Assembly (NCBI GenBank): GCA_037044905.1
Contig: JBAOKB010000024.1
Span: forward strand, 930,001 to 994,000
Origin: Hortaea werneckii
Lineage: Eukaryota; Ascomycota; Dothideomycetes; Mycosphaerellales; Teratosphaeriaceae
Length of the DNA: 64,000 bases
Direction of reading: 5' to 3'
In this document: positions 1 to 9,683 of the stretch, one piece after another
Position numbering within the stretch: the first letter of the stretch is position 1
Layout of the letters: every line of letters begins with the position of its first letter
Translations under genes and position numbers: made by a program
The notes under the pieces: model-generated
What the model was told of the DNA's origin: nothing
Seen by the model: the letters and a program-made list of their open reading frames with translations, nothing else
Database searches by the model: none

Positions 1-605
1 TTGACCAATGAGGATTGCAAGGGGAGCGGGAATTGCCCGCCCGTTCGCATGGATCAGCAATCAAACCACCACCGCACAAACCCCAAGTGGTGTGAGGTGG
101 TTCGCTTGCGTCCAACGGTGTGTGTTCCCGACATTGAGTCAATGAAACGCTTGGAATATAGAACGTCGGTTCGCAATGATGAAAATCTCAGCAAGGCGGA
201 TGGGCCGCTTTACACCTTCGATCGAATTTGGGGAGGAGAGCGTAGAGTGAAGATTCAATGGCAAAACTTTGGAATCCCGTGATAGTATTATAGTCGTATC
301 TAGGTTGTTGTTACACTACCAACCGCAGACCTCCCGCCGGCTTTCCACGATCATGGAAAAGCTCTGGAAGCAAAAGTCCGAGCGGCTTTTGGAGGGCGGG
401 GGAAGAACGTCTCAGAAAAAACACCACACTCGCTCGCTTTTTTACCCTTAAAAAGAAATCCAGCACCAGCACCAAAATCGCTAAAACGCACTCGCAATCA
501 TAGTAAACCACCAAACCCCACAAGTTGAAAACATTCCATCACTCCCTCCTCCTCCTCTCTCCACATCTCAACCCCATCCCCATCCCCCATCCCCTCAATC
601 CTCCC
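1..605. other. intergenic, no gene seen
   Basis: The open frames here are short and lack a recognisable domain or fungal codon pattern. Pyrimidine-rich sequence from about 535 to 660 overlaps the 3' end of the next gene. I see no RNA gene. Confidence 0.5.
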
Positions 606-2300
606 TCACCCCGTAACCCGCCTAACCCACAACCCACCCCCCTCCCCACCCTCAGCCGCCTCCTCCCTCCTCCTAGCCCTGGAAATCGCAATTCCCACCT
701 CCCGCTCCTCCAACCCAACCTCCTCCAGCCGCGCCCTGAACTCGGCCAGTTTCCGCTTCGCGTCGCGCACCGTCGCGAAGGAGACTTCCATCGGACTCGC
801 GCGCTCCACCTTCTCCAGGTCCTGGATCGTTTTGTGCACGTTCCGGCGTTGGTGCAGGAGGTCGTGTTCCCTGGCGATGAGGTGCTCGAGGTGGGTGCCG
901 TGGGGGGGAGGGGCGGCGAGGTCGGGTGGTAAGGGCAGGGCTTTGTTCGGGGTGTTGGGGTTCGAGGGGTCTTGGTGGTGGGGGGCTGGGGTGCGGGTTT
1001 TGCTGTGGGTGGGGTTCGAGCGGGGTGGTGTCGAGGCGCTTCTAGTTGTTGTTGTTGTGCCCTCGACTTTGAGCCGGGGAGAGTTACGCCGGGGAGAGTC
1101 TTCGTGGTCCAGGCGTTGAATGGGTCGGTGGCGGGAGAGGATGCTGTGGACGGGTGGCCCGCGCTCGGTTTGGTAGGTTTCTTGTGTGGGGTTTGTGGAG
1201 GGATGTCCAGTTGGCTGTTGGGGTACTGAAGCCGGCTTCTCTTTTTGTGTTCTGAACGCTGGATGTATAGCCTGTGGCGGAGCCTGCTGAGATGGCTGGT
1301 GTGATGGCTGCGGCTGCGTGGCGACTGTGCTCCAGCTGAACCTACTCTGAGGATCTTCAGCCTGTAACAGGTGAGGACTGCTTCCAGCTGAGGTATCAGT
1401 TGCCGCATTGTTATGGCTTGCGTAGTTCCTATGCACATCCTCCTCAAAGGTGTCTGTCCATTCGCTCTTAGGGGATTGGCTGTGGTCTAGCTGTGGTGAC
1501 GGAGGCATGTTCTCCGATTGACTGACTGCTCGTGAACCAGGTGCGGGTTTACGCTTAAGCTGCTTCCCAATGTTAAGCGTGCCGAGGATGTTTCGCGGCT
1601 GTGTACGTAAGTTGGATGAGATTGCTGAAGGTGCCTGGTTTGAATGCGACGATGACACCGGCGAGACAACCCGTGGACTACACCGGCCGGCCTTCAGAGG
1701 GGGTGTAGGTTTTACTTCTTCCTCACTCTTCTGGATGTGAAGTTGACTGAGAGCTTTCAAGCCACTGAGGCTCGATCGCTTCGAGAGTTTTGGCGCATCT
1801 TTTCTTTCTGGCGACTTTCTCCTTGTCTTGAAGGCGGCATCCCATGGCGAGACATAGGTGTTCGGCTTCACCTGGCCGGGCTTGCCTGTCTCAGACATGC
1901 CTCCGCTGTGCTCATCGAATGCGAGGCTTTCACTCGAAGGCTTCTGGAGAATGTTGCGGACTTGTTTGAAGATGGGCATGCGTGCAGTCCGCGCCTGGGG
2001 GCCGTGATCGGTGACGTGGTCGTGTGCGGTCGCGTGACAAGAGACTTGGTAGGAAGGGCCGAGACCATTCACTGACGAGGAAGTGTGCTGCCTCGAATCG
2101 GAGTCTGAACGTAGATCGTCGTCGCTATTGGTGGAAGAGACGAGCGAGTCTCTCGCGTCGTGCATCCACGGCGCGTCCTTTTGAATGGTGTAGGTGGGCA
2201 TGCCGACGCCGGTGCGCATGGTCTGGGACGAGCGACGATTACGAATGTACACCGGGCGGACCGGCAGCATTGTCGAGCTTTCCTCGGCGCTTAAGGCCAT
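606..2300 (-). CDS. Uncharacterised Ser/Pro-rich protein with C-terminal coiled coil
   Basis: A single uninterrupted frame of 564 codons starts at a true ATG at 2300 and ends in TGA at 606. I do not recognise the family. Residues 1 to about 430 look disordered: rich in Ser, Pro, Thr and Gln with charged patches, no membrane segment and no signal peptide. The last ~110 residues change character and form a predicted coiled coil rich in Glu, Arg and Leu, with the patterns HLEHLIAREHDLLHQRRNVH and KRKLAEFRARLEEVG, ending in a basic tail. That layout fits a scaffold or cytoskeleton-associated fungal protein, but this is inference. No intron consensus interrupts the frame. The upstream region is shared with the divergent Dap1-like gene. 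Confidence 0.75.
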   Translation of the reverse strand: MALSAEESSTMLPVRPVYIRNRRSSQTMRTGVGMPTYTIQKDAPWMHDARDSLVSSTNSDDDLRSDSDSRQHTSSSVNGLGPSYQVSCHATAHDHVTDHGPQARTARMPIFKQVRNILQKPSSESLAFDEHSGGMSETGKPGQVKPNTYVSPWDAAFKTRRKSPERKDAPKLSKRSSLSGLKALSQLHIQKSEEEVKPTPPLKAGRCSPRVVSPVSSSHSNQAPSAISSNLRTQPRNILGTLNIGKQLKRKPAPGSRAVSQSENMPPSPQLDHSQSPKSEWTDTFEEDVHRNYASHNNAATDTSAGSSPHLLQAEDPQSRFSWSTVATQPQPSHQPSQQAPPQAIHPAFRTQKEKPASVPQQPTGHPSTNPTQETYQTERGPPVHSILSRHRPIQRLDHEDSPRRNSPRLKVEGTTTTTRSASTPPRSNPTHSKTRTPAPHHQDPSNPNTPNKALPLPPDLAAPPPHGTHLEHLIAREHDLLHQRRNVHKTIQDLEKVERASPMEVSFATVRDAKRKLAEFRARLEEVGLEEREVGIAISRARRREEAAEGGEGGGLWVRRVTG

Positions 2301-3006
2301 GGCTGAGTGGATGGGCAGTCTTGGGCGGCGCGGCGCAGGGGAGGAGGGCGTCAGGATTGGGATTCCCTAGAATGGAGCAGTCAATGGTGAAACACGACCG
2401 GCGCTGCGGTCAAGTACCTCGAGCCAAGCGAGACGGGCAGTTCAGTTGCCCCGATCAAGCTTCGTCGCCGTTGGAGTTGCTACTACGACACCGTTCAATA
2501 GTAATGAGAGCGAGGTATAAGGTTAGTGGCATTCGCTGGGGAATGTTGATGGATGGTTTGATGAATCGAGGAGCAATTTAGGGGTGTGGCGCATCGCCGC
2601 ACTACTGTAGGTACTACTCTACTGGCGACTGGGCTGGCGTGTACGAATTCTCGTTCTCACGAACGCGAAGCCGCCGAGAGAGTAATAAAGGGTGATGATC
2701 CGCGCGAGGATTGTTGTTGTCAGAAGTGACGGAAGATTATTATGCTTTGCGCCTCCAGACCTCCACTTTCCATTATGATGATCCCACCACTGGCTCAGGG
2801 TTTCTCCCGCATGCGCCCGCTCCCGCGCAACCGTTGTGTCGTGGGTGTTTACTTCGGGATGCAGGTAGCCGTCGCTGGCTCGGGGAGATTGAGGCTGCTG
2901 CTGACTGACATGTGATCTGACTTCATAACGTTTCATTCCAGACGCCGACACCAACTCGACCAAACCTATCTATCTATATCACGCTAAGTGGCCGACTGAT
3001 AGCAAA
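2301..3006. promoter_or_regulatory. Shared divergent promoter region
   Basis: About 700 bases separate the start codons of two divergent genes, so both promoters must lie here. I see no convincing TATA box or known operator, and the small open frames look fortuitous. Confidence 0.45.
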
Positions 3007-3690
3007 ATGGACGAAACAATCAAAATGGACACCGATCCAGACCAAGGCAAGAAATCCCATTTCCACCCCTCAAATCCGTACACATCCAAAGCTAACCCTC
3101 ATCAACAGCAGCCAACCCATCCGCCCCTCCAGCAGCAGAAGCGTAACTGTCCCCCTCTCACCCTTCCCTTCCAAAACCACCAAACCCAACCCAACTAACC
3201 CGCCTCAAATCCCAGCCAAACAATCTTCACCCCAATAAACCTAATCCTCTTCTCCCTCTTCCTAATCCTCCTCTACCTCCGCCTCCGCCCCAGCAAACCC
3301 GCCGCCGCCACCCTGCCCGTCCCCCCACCGCCCACCGTCTTCAAAACCTTCACCCCGCCAACCCTACTCCCTTACAACGGCACATCCAACATGCCCGTGT
3401 ACCTCGCCGTGCGCGGGCGCGTCTTCGACGTCACACCCGGGAAAAACTTCTACGGTCCGGGAGGTCCCTACCAGAATTTCGCGGGTCGCGATGCATCTCG
3501 GGGTCTCGCGTGCGGGAGTTTCGACGCCGATATGTTGACGGAGGATCTGGAGGGGCCGTTGGATAAGCTGGAGGATTTGGGTGGGGAGGAGATGGAGGCG
3601 CTGCGGGGGTGGGAGGAACGGTTTACGGAGAAGTATTTGGTGGTGGGGAAGTTGGTGCCGGTTGGGCATGCAGAGGCTGAGGAAGAGTAG
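3007..3690 (+). CDS. Dap1/MAPR-like cytochrome b5-domain heme protein
   Basis: Two exons, 3007-3077 and 3216-3690, are joined by a 138-bp intron with donor GTACAC, branch CTAAC near 3195 and acceptor CAG. The phases match and give 181 residues. Residues 1-24 are polar. About residues 31-45 form one hydrophobic membrane segment followed by Arg, so a single-pass anchor is likely. From about residue 70 the sequence is a steroid/heme-binding cytochrome b5 fold: YLAVRGRVFDVT, then FYGPGGPYQNFAGRDASRGL. The Tyr in GPY matches the position that binds heme axially in the PGRMC1 family. Dap1 proteins act in the ER and support P450 enzymes, notably Erg11. Yeast Dap1 is about 150 residues, so this form is slightly longer at the N-terminus. 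ERG6 follows on the opposite strand. The family is secure; the exact intron is inferred. Confidence 0.85.
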
Positions 3691-4568
3691 CGTGCGTGGG
3701 AAAAGGGAGGAAGGAAGGGTGGATAAATGAAAAAGAAAAAGAAATTTGCTGAGAAGAGAGGGATTTGTTTGGGCACGGAAGTGGACGGATGGATAAGAAG
3801 GCAATGCGACTAGGCTTAGAGCACGTCTAGCTCGTAACGAGGTTTATGAAAAAGAAAACATGCTTTAAATTCTATCCTTTTCCCTATAAGAGGGAAATGA
3901 AGCAAGAACGAACGCACTAGCACCAGATATGACCTAAGCACTTAACTCTCTCATCCCCTTGCGCAACAGTCAGCCAGCACATTGGGTGAAGCCTGAAGTC
4001 TCTACCAAGTATACGCGCCCATGCTCGCGTAGACGAGAAATATGCCGCAAGCCGATTCATGTTCGCGAACGAGACGCGTTGGGATTCAGTTACCCGAAAA
4101 GCATAAATAAAATCTACGAATGCTGATGCGAGATTATGCACGTGAAACGCATGACAAACACAGGAAACGTATGAAACCCACAGGACTCGAATAAAGCTGA
4201 TGGGGACTTGGTCAGGTATGGCAAAGCACAGCGAAGAAAGTCTTCTGAATGTCAAATCGTCTTATGTTGCGTCTCGGCGCTCCTCTTCACCATCTTTGCA
4301 CTCTCTCCTCTGTCTGTAAACAATTTTTCTCGCGAGGCAGGGAGACGATACCGGACACTCGTCCCGCTATCCATCCTTTTTATAAACCTCCCCATCCATC
4401 ACAATGGCAAAAACCACCCAAAAATATAAGAACGCCCAATGCTCATGCTCTCACACACCAAAGAATAAAAACCAATTAAAAACCCAAATTTTCGAAATCC
4501 CTTTTATCAAGATGAACCCCTCCCTGAAATGCGTTCAAGAACAACGCCCTTCCAGAACAACAGTCCCT
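3691..4568. other. Convergent 3' intergenic region
   Basis: About 880 bases lie between the ends of two convergent genes and must hold both 3' UTRs. A/T-rich tracts are present. A long open frame on the + strand from 4404 runs through ERG6 but is an antisense shadow. No other gene is supported. Confidence 0.5.
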
Positions 4569-5723
4569 CTAAGCCGCCGGCTTCCTCCCCACCATCAAAT
4601 ACATGGGCGTAAACAACTTCTCTTTACCACCCGCAACCAAGCAGTCAGCAGCCAAAGCCAGGGAATCCGCCGTCTTCTGCGTGCCCTTCGGCGCAAGGGA
4701 AACCTTCTCCAGCGCGCCCACGAACCGATGCACGAGGCCGCGCCCGATATGCGTCATGCGGACCAGAGTCGGGAAGTCCCAGACGCTCTGCATGTAGCGG
4801 AGGTCGCCGGACAGCGGCCAGTACCAGGGATACTGGTCGGGCCGGTCGGCGAGGTCCTCGTTCAGCTCGAGCTCGAAACCCGCCGTCTTCATGGCGGCGA
4901 GGGCGACTTCGATCTTCTCCATGTTGCTGATGCCGTCGCCTTGCTCGATGCCCAGACGGATCTCGCGGTGGTGCGGGTTGGAGTTGTCGTAGGCGTCGGT
5001 CATCAGCCACTCGTACACGCCGAAGACGCCGCCGGGCTTCAGTACGCGGAAGATCTCCGAGTAGATGCCCTCGAGCGAGGGGGCGTGCACGGTGGCCTCG
5101 ATGGCGTAGACGGCGTCGAAGGAGTTGTCTGGGAAGGACATCTGCATGAAGTCGCCCTTGGTGAAGGAGAGCTTGTCGGCGAGGCCCTCCTTCTTCGCGT
5201 AGTGCGTCGCGCGTTCGATCTGGTAGTCGTTGTTGTTGAGGCCGACGATGTTGGCGCCGGTGAATTTGCAGATTTCCCTGGCGGGGCCGCCGACACCGCA
5301 GCCGACGTCCAGTACTCGGCTGTTCTCCTGCAGGTTCATCTTCAGGGCGAGGTAGTGCTCGTGGCGGGCGATGGCCTGGCGGAAGGGCTCACCGGGGCTG
5401 AAGCGCGAGAAGTGGAAGGACTGGCCCCAGCCGTACTCGTACAGGTCGGTGGCCAGGTTGTAGTAGTGGCGGGTCAGGGTAGCATATTCGTCACGGCGGG
5501 ACTTGCGGATCTCGTCCGTCTCCTCGGCCGAGGCCTTGTTGTCCCAGTGCTTGAAGTACTCGTCGACGGCCTCCTTCTGGGCGGCGTGATCCTTGCCCAT
5601 CATGGCGCGGAACGAGTTCTTCTCCTCGGCCGTCTTACCGTGCAGGGCGTGCTTGAAGGCGGCGTCGCGGTCGATGTCCTGCTTCTCCAGCGTGAAGGGG
5701 TTGGCGGTGGAAGGGGCGACCAT
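4569..5723 (-). CDS. ERG6: Sterol 24-C-methyltransferase
   Basis: Erg6 transfers a methyl group from S-adenosylmethionine to C-24 of zymosterol or lanosterol in ergosterol synthesis, at the ER and lipid droplets. The frame gives 384 residues, almost exactly the 383 of the yeast enzyme. The open frame extends further upstream, but the ATG at 5723 is preferred: it sits in a perfect fungal Kozak context (gccaccATGG) and begins MVAPSTANPF at the expected place. Visible motifs are YEYGWGQSFHF (about 95-105), the SAM-binding motif I LDVGCGVGGP (138-147), and later IEATVHAPSLEG and YEWLMTDAYD, with the family C-terminus AGGKEKLFTPMYLMVGRKP. No intron is needed. It is divergent from slt11 and convergent with the Dap1-like gene. 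Confidence 0.97.
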   Translation of the reverse strand: MVAPSTANPFTLEKQDIDRDAAFKHALHGKTAEEKNSFRAMMGKDHAAQKEAVDEYFKHWDNKASAEETDEIRKSRRDEYATLTRHYYNLATDLYEYGWGQSFHFSRFSPGEPFRQAIARHEHYLALKMNLQENSRVLDVGCGVGGPAREICKFTGANIVGLNNNDYQIERATHYAKKEGLADKLSFTKGDFMQMSFPDNSFDAVYAIEATVHAPSLEGIYSEIFRVLKPGGVFGVYEWLMTDAYDNSNPHHREIRLGIEQGDGISNMEKIEVALAAMKTAGFELELNEDLADRPDQYPWYWPLSGDLRYMQSVWDFPTLVRMTHIGRGLVHRFVGALEKVSLAPKGTQKTADSLALAADCLVAGGKEKLFTPMYLMVGRKPAA

Positions 5724-6279
5724 GGTGGCGGTGTGGGGTGGAGGTTCGGTGGTAGATATACTCGTGTGGGAAAGCACGGAGGGAAGATGTGGTGTGAGGT
5801 GGACCGCTTTATGACCGGCCGGGATGCGATAGGATGCGAGGGATGAGGTGAGGAGGATTGGAATGGTTCGATCAAGGGCAGCGGAACACTCTCCTCGACA
5901 CTCGACAGACAACCTTGGACGCCCTCAACCGAATGTCGGGAGAAAGAATGGGACGATTATTTTGCGCTCAGGCCATCCGCCTGATAGGAACAGGTAAAGG
6001 GTCCGTCCATCCGTCTCGCCCGTGTCCACCGTCCGGGGTTGCCGCATTAGCCCGGCATCTCAAGTGGGGGCGCTGCCGACATCACGTGCTGATATCGATA
6101 ACGCAAGTCTGATCCGGATTCTCTGTACCAGATTATGGAGGATTTGCGATCGAGCTGCACCCAGCTCATCGCTCAGTCTTTCATTATTATAGTAATCGCT
6201 CACAACCTACTCCGACGGGCGCGCATACGAACACACTCCTCCACCTTCACCCATCCACTCTCCATAGTCCACCGCCACC
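5724..6279. promoter_or_regulatory. Divergent ERG6/slt11 promoter with an E-box
   Basis: This 556-bp region separates two divergent start codons. An ATCACGTG sequence at 6081-6088 contains a CACGTG E-box. SREBP-type bHLH factors that control fungal sterol genes can bind E-box-like sites, so a role in ERG6 control is possible. This is inference from one motif. Confidence 0.35.
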
Positions 6280-7479
6280 ATGCCGCCCCAAATCAAACAA
6301 GACATGAACCGCTCCGGCTGGGAATCCACCGACATGCCCTCCGTCTGCGAACGCTGCCTCCCCGACAACCCTTATGTTCAGATGCTCAAGGAAGACTACG
6401 GCGACGCCTGCAAGCTCTGCACCCGCCCCTTCACCGTCTTTCGCTGGAAAGCCGACCGCACCGCCCGCCAGAAACGAACCGGCATCTGTCTCACCTGCGC
6501 CCGTCTGAAGAACTGCTGTCAGTGCTGCATGTTGGACTTGAGCTTCGGACTACCCATCACAATCCGTGATGCTGCGCTTAAAATGGTTGCCCCAGGCCCG
6601 GGCAGCGAGGTTAATCGGGAGTACTTCGCGCAGAACAACGAGCGCGAGATTGAGGAAGGGAGAGGCTTAGAGGGGTACGAGAAAACAGACGAGAAAGCAA
6701 GGGATCTCTTAAGACGGCTGGCGAACAACGAACCACACTACAAGAAGCAGCGACGACTAGAAGCCGAAAGCGCAGCGGAAGCTGAGGAAGGCGGCAGCGG
6801 AGGAGGACAGAAAATGCTCGAAGCCGGCGGCAGCAGCGGACAACACACCGCAGGACCCATCCGCACCGCCAAATCCGCCTACGGCTCCTCGCCCTACGGC
6901 GCCGCATCCTCCTCGCGAACGACCGGCAAACCCCCCTCCCGTCCCACCAACCGCGGCTTCCCCTCCTCGGCCGCCCTACCGCCAAAACCAGAAGACATCG
7001 CCCCGCCCGCCGACCCCAACATCACCTCCCTCTTCCTCACCGGCGTCGAAGACGACCTCCCCGAACACGCCATACGCGCACACTTCGAAGCATTCGGGAC
7101 CCTACGCTCCGTCGTCTGCAGTCACCGCTCACACTGCGCGTTCATGAACTACGCCAAGCGCGCCGACGCCGAGAAAGCCGCGGAAGCGTGTCAGGGGCGG
7201 GCGGTGGTCAAGGGAGTCCCGCTGCGGGTGCAGTGGGGCAGGCCCAAGCCGTTGGATAGTATGGAGCGCGAGCGACGGATGGAGAATGCGCGGGCGGGGC
7301 GGCAGCAGCAGCAGGCGGGCGGGAGAAAGGGGGGTGCGGGGAGTGGGAAGGGGAGGGATGTGGCGGCGAATGCGGCGGCGGCGGGGAGGACTGGTGGCGA
7401 TGATCTGGATGCGTTGGTTGCGGCGCCGCCGCCGCCGGGCCAGGGGGATGTTGAGTATGCTGCCCAGGCTGGCGAGTGA
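6280..7479 (+). CDS. slt11: Pre-mRNA-splicing factor Slt11/Ecm2 (RBM22 type)
   Basis: A single exon of 399 residues starts at ATG 6280 in an ideal context (accgccaccATG). The N-terminus carries paired Cys motifs that bind zinc: CERCL, CKLCTRPFTVFRW, CLTCARLKNCCQCCMLDL, followed by SFGLPI. A charged linker and a Ser/Gly-rich segment (about 150-245) lead to an RRM at about 250-325, with SLFLTGVEDDLPEHAIRAHF and HCAFMNYAKRADAEKA. The tail is rich in Gly, Arg and Ala. Slt11/Ecm2 and human RBM22 contact U6 snRNA and the pre-mRNA in the active spliceosome in the nucleus. Length and domain order fit the family; only the low-complexity tail is variable. It is divergent from ERG6. Confidence 0.94.
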   Translation: MPPQIKQDMNRSGWESTDMPSVCERCLPDNPYVQMLKEDYGDACKLCTRPFTVFRWKADRTARQKRTGICLTCARLKNCCQCCMLDLSFGLPITIRDAALKMVAPGPGSEVNREYFAQNNEREIEEGRGLEGYEKTDEKARDLLRRLANNEPHYKKQRRLEAESAAEAEEGGSGGGQKMLEAGGSSGQHTAGPIRTAKSAYGSSPYGAASSSRTTGKPPSRPTNRGFPSSAALPPKPEDIAPPADPNITSLFLTGVEDDLPEHAIRAHFEAFGTLRSVVCSHRSHCAFMNYAKRADAEKAAEACQGRAVVKGVPLRVQWGRPKPLDSMERERRMENARAGRQQQQAGGRKGGAGSGKGRDVAANAAAAGRTGGDDLDALVAAPPPPGQGDVEYAAQAGE

Positions 7480-7773
7480 GACTGAAATCTCCCCATCATA
7501 CCTCATTCAGGTGCTGTTAATATTTCAATCCATTCCACGAAACTTTCAGCGGCGGGTTCAAATTGTGGGAACTAGCGAGGCGTTTTTTTCCTTCTTTTCG
7601 GCGCAGAGAGGCGAATTAGATCGGCCGCCCTCGGCCAAATTAGCAATTCTTCACATCATCTGGTCTTTCCTTGTCCTTCATGTATCAGATCCATTCTTCG
7701 CAGTATGTACAGCCTATACACCGATCGACGTTGTATAACCACCCCCCCCCCCAAATCGCCCGTTCTGCTCCGT

Positions 7774-8123
7774 TTAACCCTCCTTCTTTCCCTCCCCTTT
7801 CCCACCACCACAACAATCCCCACCCCCCTTCCCTTCCTCGTCCTCAACAACCTCCCCCATCTCCTGCGCAACCCGATCACAAAACGACGCCATCTGCGTA
7901 TCCCTCGCCGACAACCCCGCAGGCGAATGCGTCGTCCAGAGGATATGCGTGCGGTTGTAGACGTTGGACCATTCCGGGTGGTGGCGGGTGCGTTTGCATT
8001 CGGTCGCGATCGCGGTCATGAAGTCCTGTAGTGAATGGTAGGTAGGAGCGTGAGTTAGAAATGGTTGTGATAATTTGTTCTTGGCCAGTTTGTGCTTCTT
8101 GAACTTCTTGTAAAACTCCCAAG

Positions 8124-8166
<43 letters not shown>

Positions 8167-8889
8167 CCCGTTTCGCCCTCCGGGGGCGGCGGCGGCAGAT
8201 GGGGAATTGGTGTATGAAATGCAACCTTGGTGGGACTGGCGAAAAAAGCGGGGGAGAGACGAGATTGTTGTTTTTTCAAGGTCTTTGTAATTTGCAAAGG
8301 CCCATGGGTGGTTCCAGGGAGTTGAACCATCGAAAAGAAGAAGAAAAAAAATGAAGGGGAGGAGGAAGCCCAGGATCGAGCAAAAATCAGACCACAGTCA
8401 GACATGGGGAAGCCAGCCAAATTTAAAAAAAAAAAACAAGAAAAAAAAGTGAGAGAGAGAGAGAGAGAAAGAAAGTGAGAGATGTACAACACGTACCCAA
8501 GTCGTCTTAAAAGTCTTAAACTTAAACCCCCTCTCAATCCCCCTCCCCTCGCGACAGAGCCGCCAGCGTCCACCGTTCTCAACCAGCTGCGACGTCTCCT
8601 GGACTAAGGTCTCCTGATCCGGGGTCGAGTCCGCGATCGAGAGGTCGGCGCGCGTGAGCATCCTGCTTTGCGGGCGTTCCGGGCGTGGCTGTTGATGGGA
8701 TGTCGTGGTGATTGGGGATGTGGAGAAAGATCGTGTCCGGCTGAGATGAGCGGAGAAGGTAGATAATCGGCCAGAGGTGAAAGGGCGAAGTATGTTTTGT
8801 GGCTGTTGGGACTGTCTTGAGAGTCGCAAGGGTGATAGCGGTGATGCTTTGGGGATGAGGGTGATGAGCTGGCGGTGGTGGTGGGTCAT
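7774..8889 (-). CDS. Pterin-4a-carbinolamine dehydratase-like protein
   Basis: Two exons (8889-8497 and 8025-7774, phase 0) give 214 residues. The join is supported by donor GTACGT and acceptor CTACAG, and by the protein itself: exon 1 ends in ERGFKFKTFKTTW and exon 2 opens with DFMTAIATECKRTRHHPEW, reconstituting the conserved dehydratase core. HHPEWSNVYNRTHI and TTHSPAGLSARD hold the family's conserved His and Asp residues. The enzyme dehydrates 4a-hydroxytetrahydropterin; in fungi the role is less clear. The first ~75 residues are rich in Arg, Ser, His and Gln and lack acidic residues, which suggests a mitochondrial presequence. The C-terminus is low complexity (Gly/Lys/Glu). The intron is 471 bp, far longer than its neighbours, and holds a 39-C run and GA repeats on the + strand. 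It is convergent with slt11. Confidence 0.85.
8126..8164. repeat. 39-base C homopolymer (G39 on the coding strand)
   Basis: There are 39 consecutive C residues inside the intron of the dehydratase-like gene. On the transcribed minus-strand message this is poly(G), which can form stacked G-quadruplexes. The true length may be uncertain because such runs are hard to sequence. Confidence 0.95.
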
Positions 8890-9683
8890 GCTACCCGAGT
8901 CGCACGATTACGTCTAGGCGTTCGGTGATGGGTCTTGAGGCGGAAGGAATCTGGATACTTGGAGTTTGCGGAATAAGATGCGAATGTAATAGATGGGATG
9001 AACGAAGATGGAGAGACAACCCAGCGGAAGTCTTGGCGGAACCTTCAGAGTTGCGGCCGGGGGCAAAGTCTGAGAATGGTAGGCGCGCGGTTTTAGAGAG
9101 GTGGAAGTCGGGAATTTGCGGACGAAACGACGATTCCAGAACACCTCGCGCTTTAGCACGACACAAGAGGTACATAGTAGGCTTAACACCGCAATAGTAA
9201 AAAGACCTAGATAGTCCACGGAATTGAAGATAGAAGAAGTAACCAAAAGAAAATGAGAACAGAGTAAGAGTCAAGATTCGAGCTACCTTTAAAAAATCAG
9301 ACTATATTTGCGCACAACGCAGAATAATAAAAGAAAAAGCACCTTGCCATTTGAGAAAACAACACGCTATGCCCTAGATACATACACACAACCATTTGCA
9401 AAAAGGAGGAAGCCATAAACCATACCGGGATGTATTCATCCCAGGGAAAGGAAACTGGCCCCTTTTTATAAGTTAGGTATACAACGCGCCATTCCCCGCC
9501 CCACCATCATTCGCCGGCACCGCTGGGAAATTCAGCACGCCTTGTCTCCAATGCATCTGACTGGTGATCCCTTCTGTCTCTCGAGAGGCTGGAAACAATT
9601 CCTCCTACCGCCGTCTCGTGAGAAAAAAGGACCACCATGTCTAAATCGCTCATACTCCTTGTGTCCTATATCCTGAGTCACCT
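8890..9683. other. Intergenic region upstream of the dehydratase-like gene
   Basis: About 790 bases contain the promoter of the dehydratase-like gene and the 3' UTR of PDB1, both on the minus strand. Open frames here are short and unrecognised. No RNA gene is seen. Confidence 0.5.

Noticed and set aside
539..1447. 302-codon minus frame overlapping the first gene
   Set aside because: Low-complexity Arg/Pro/Thr-rich shadow of the coiled-coil protein in another frame.
4404..5846. 480-codon + strand frame over ERG6
   Set aside because: It is antisense to a clear sterol methyltransferase, has no domain and reflects the GC-rich codon bias of ERG6.
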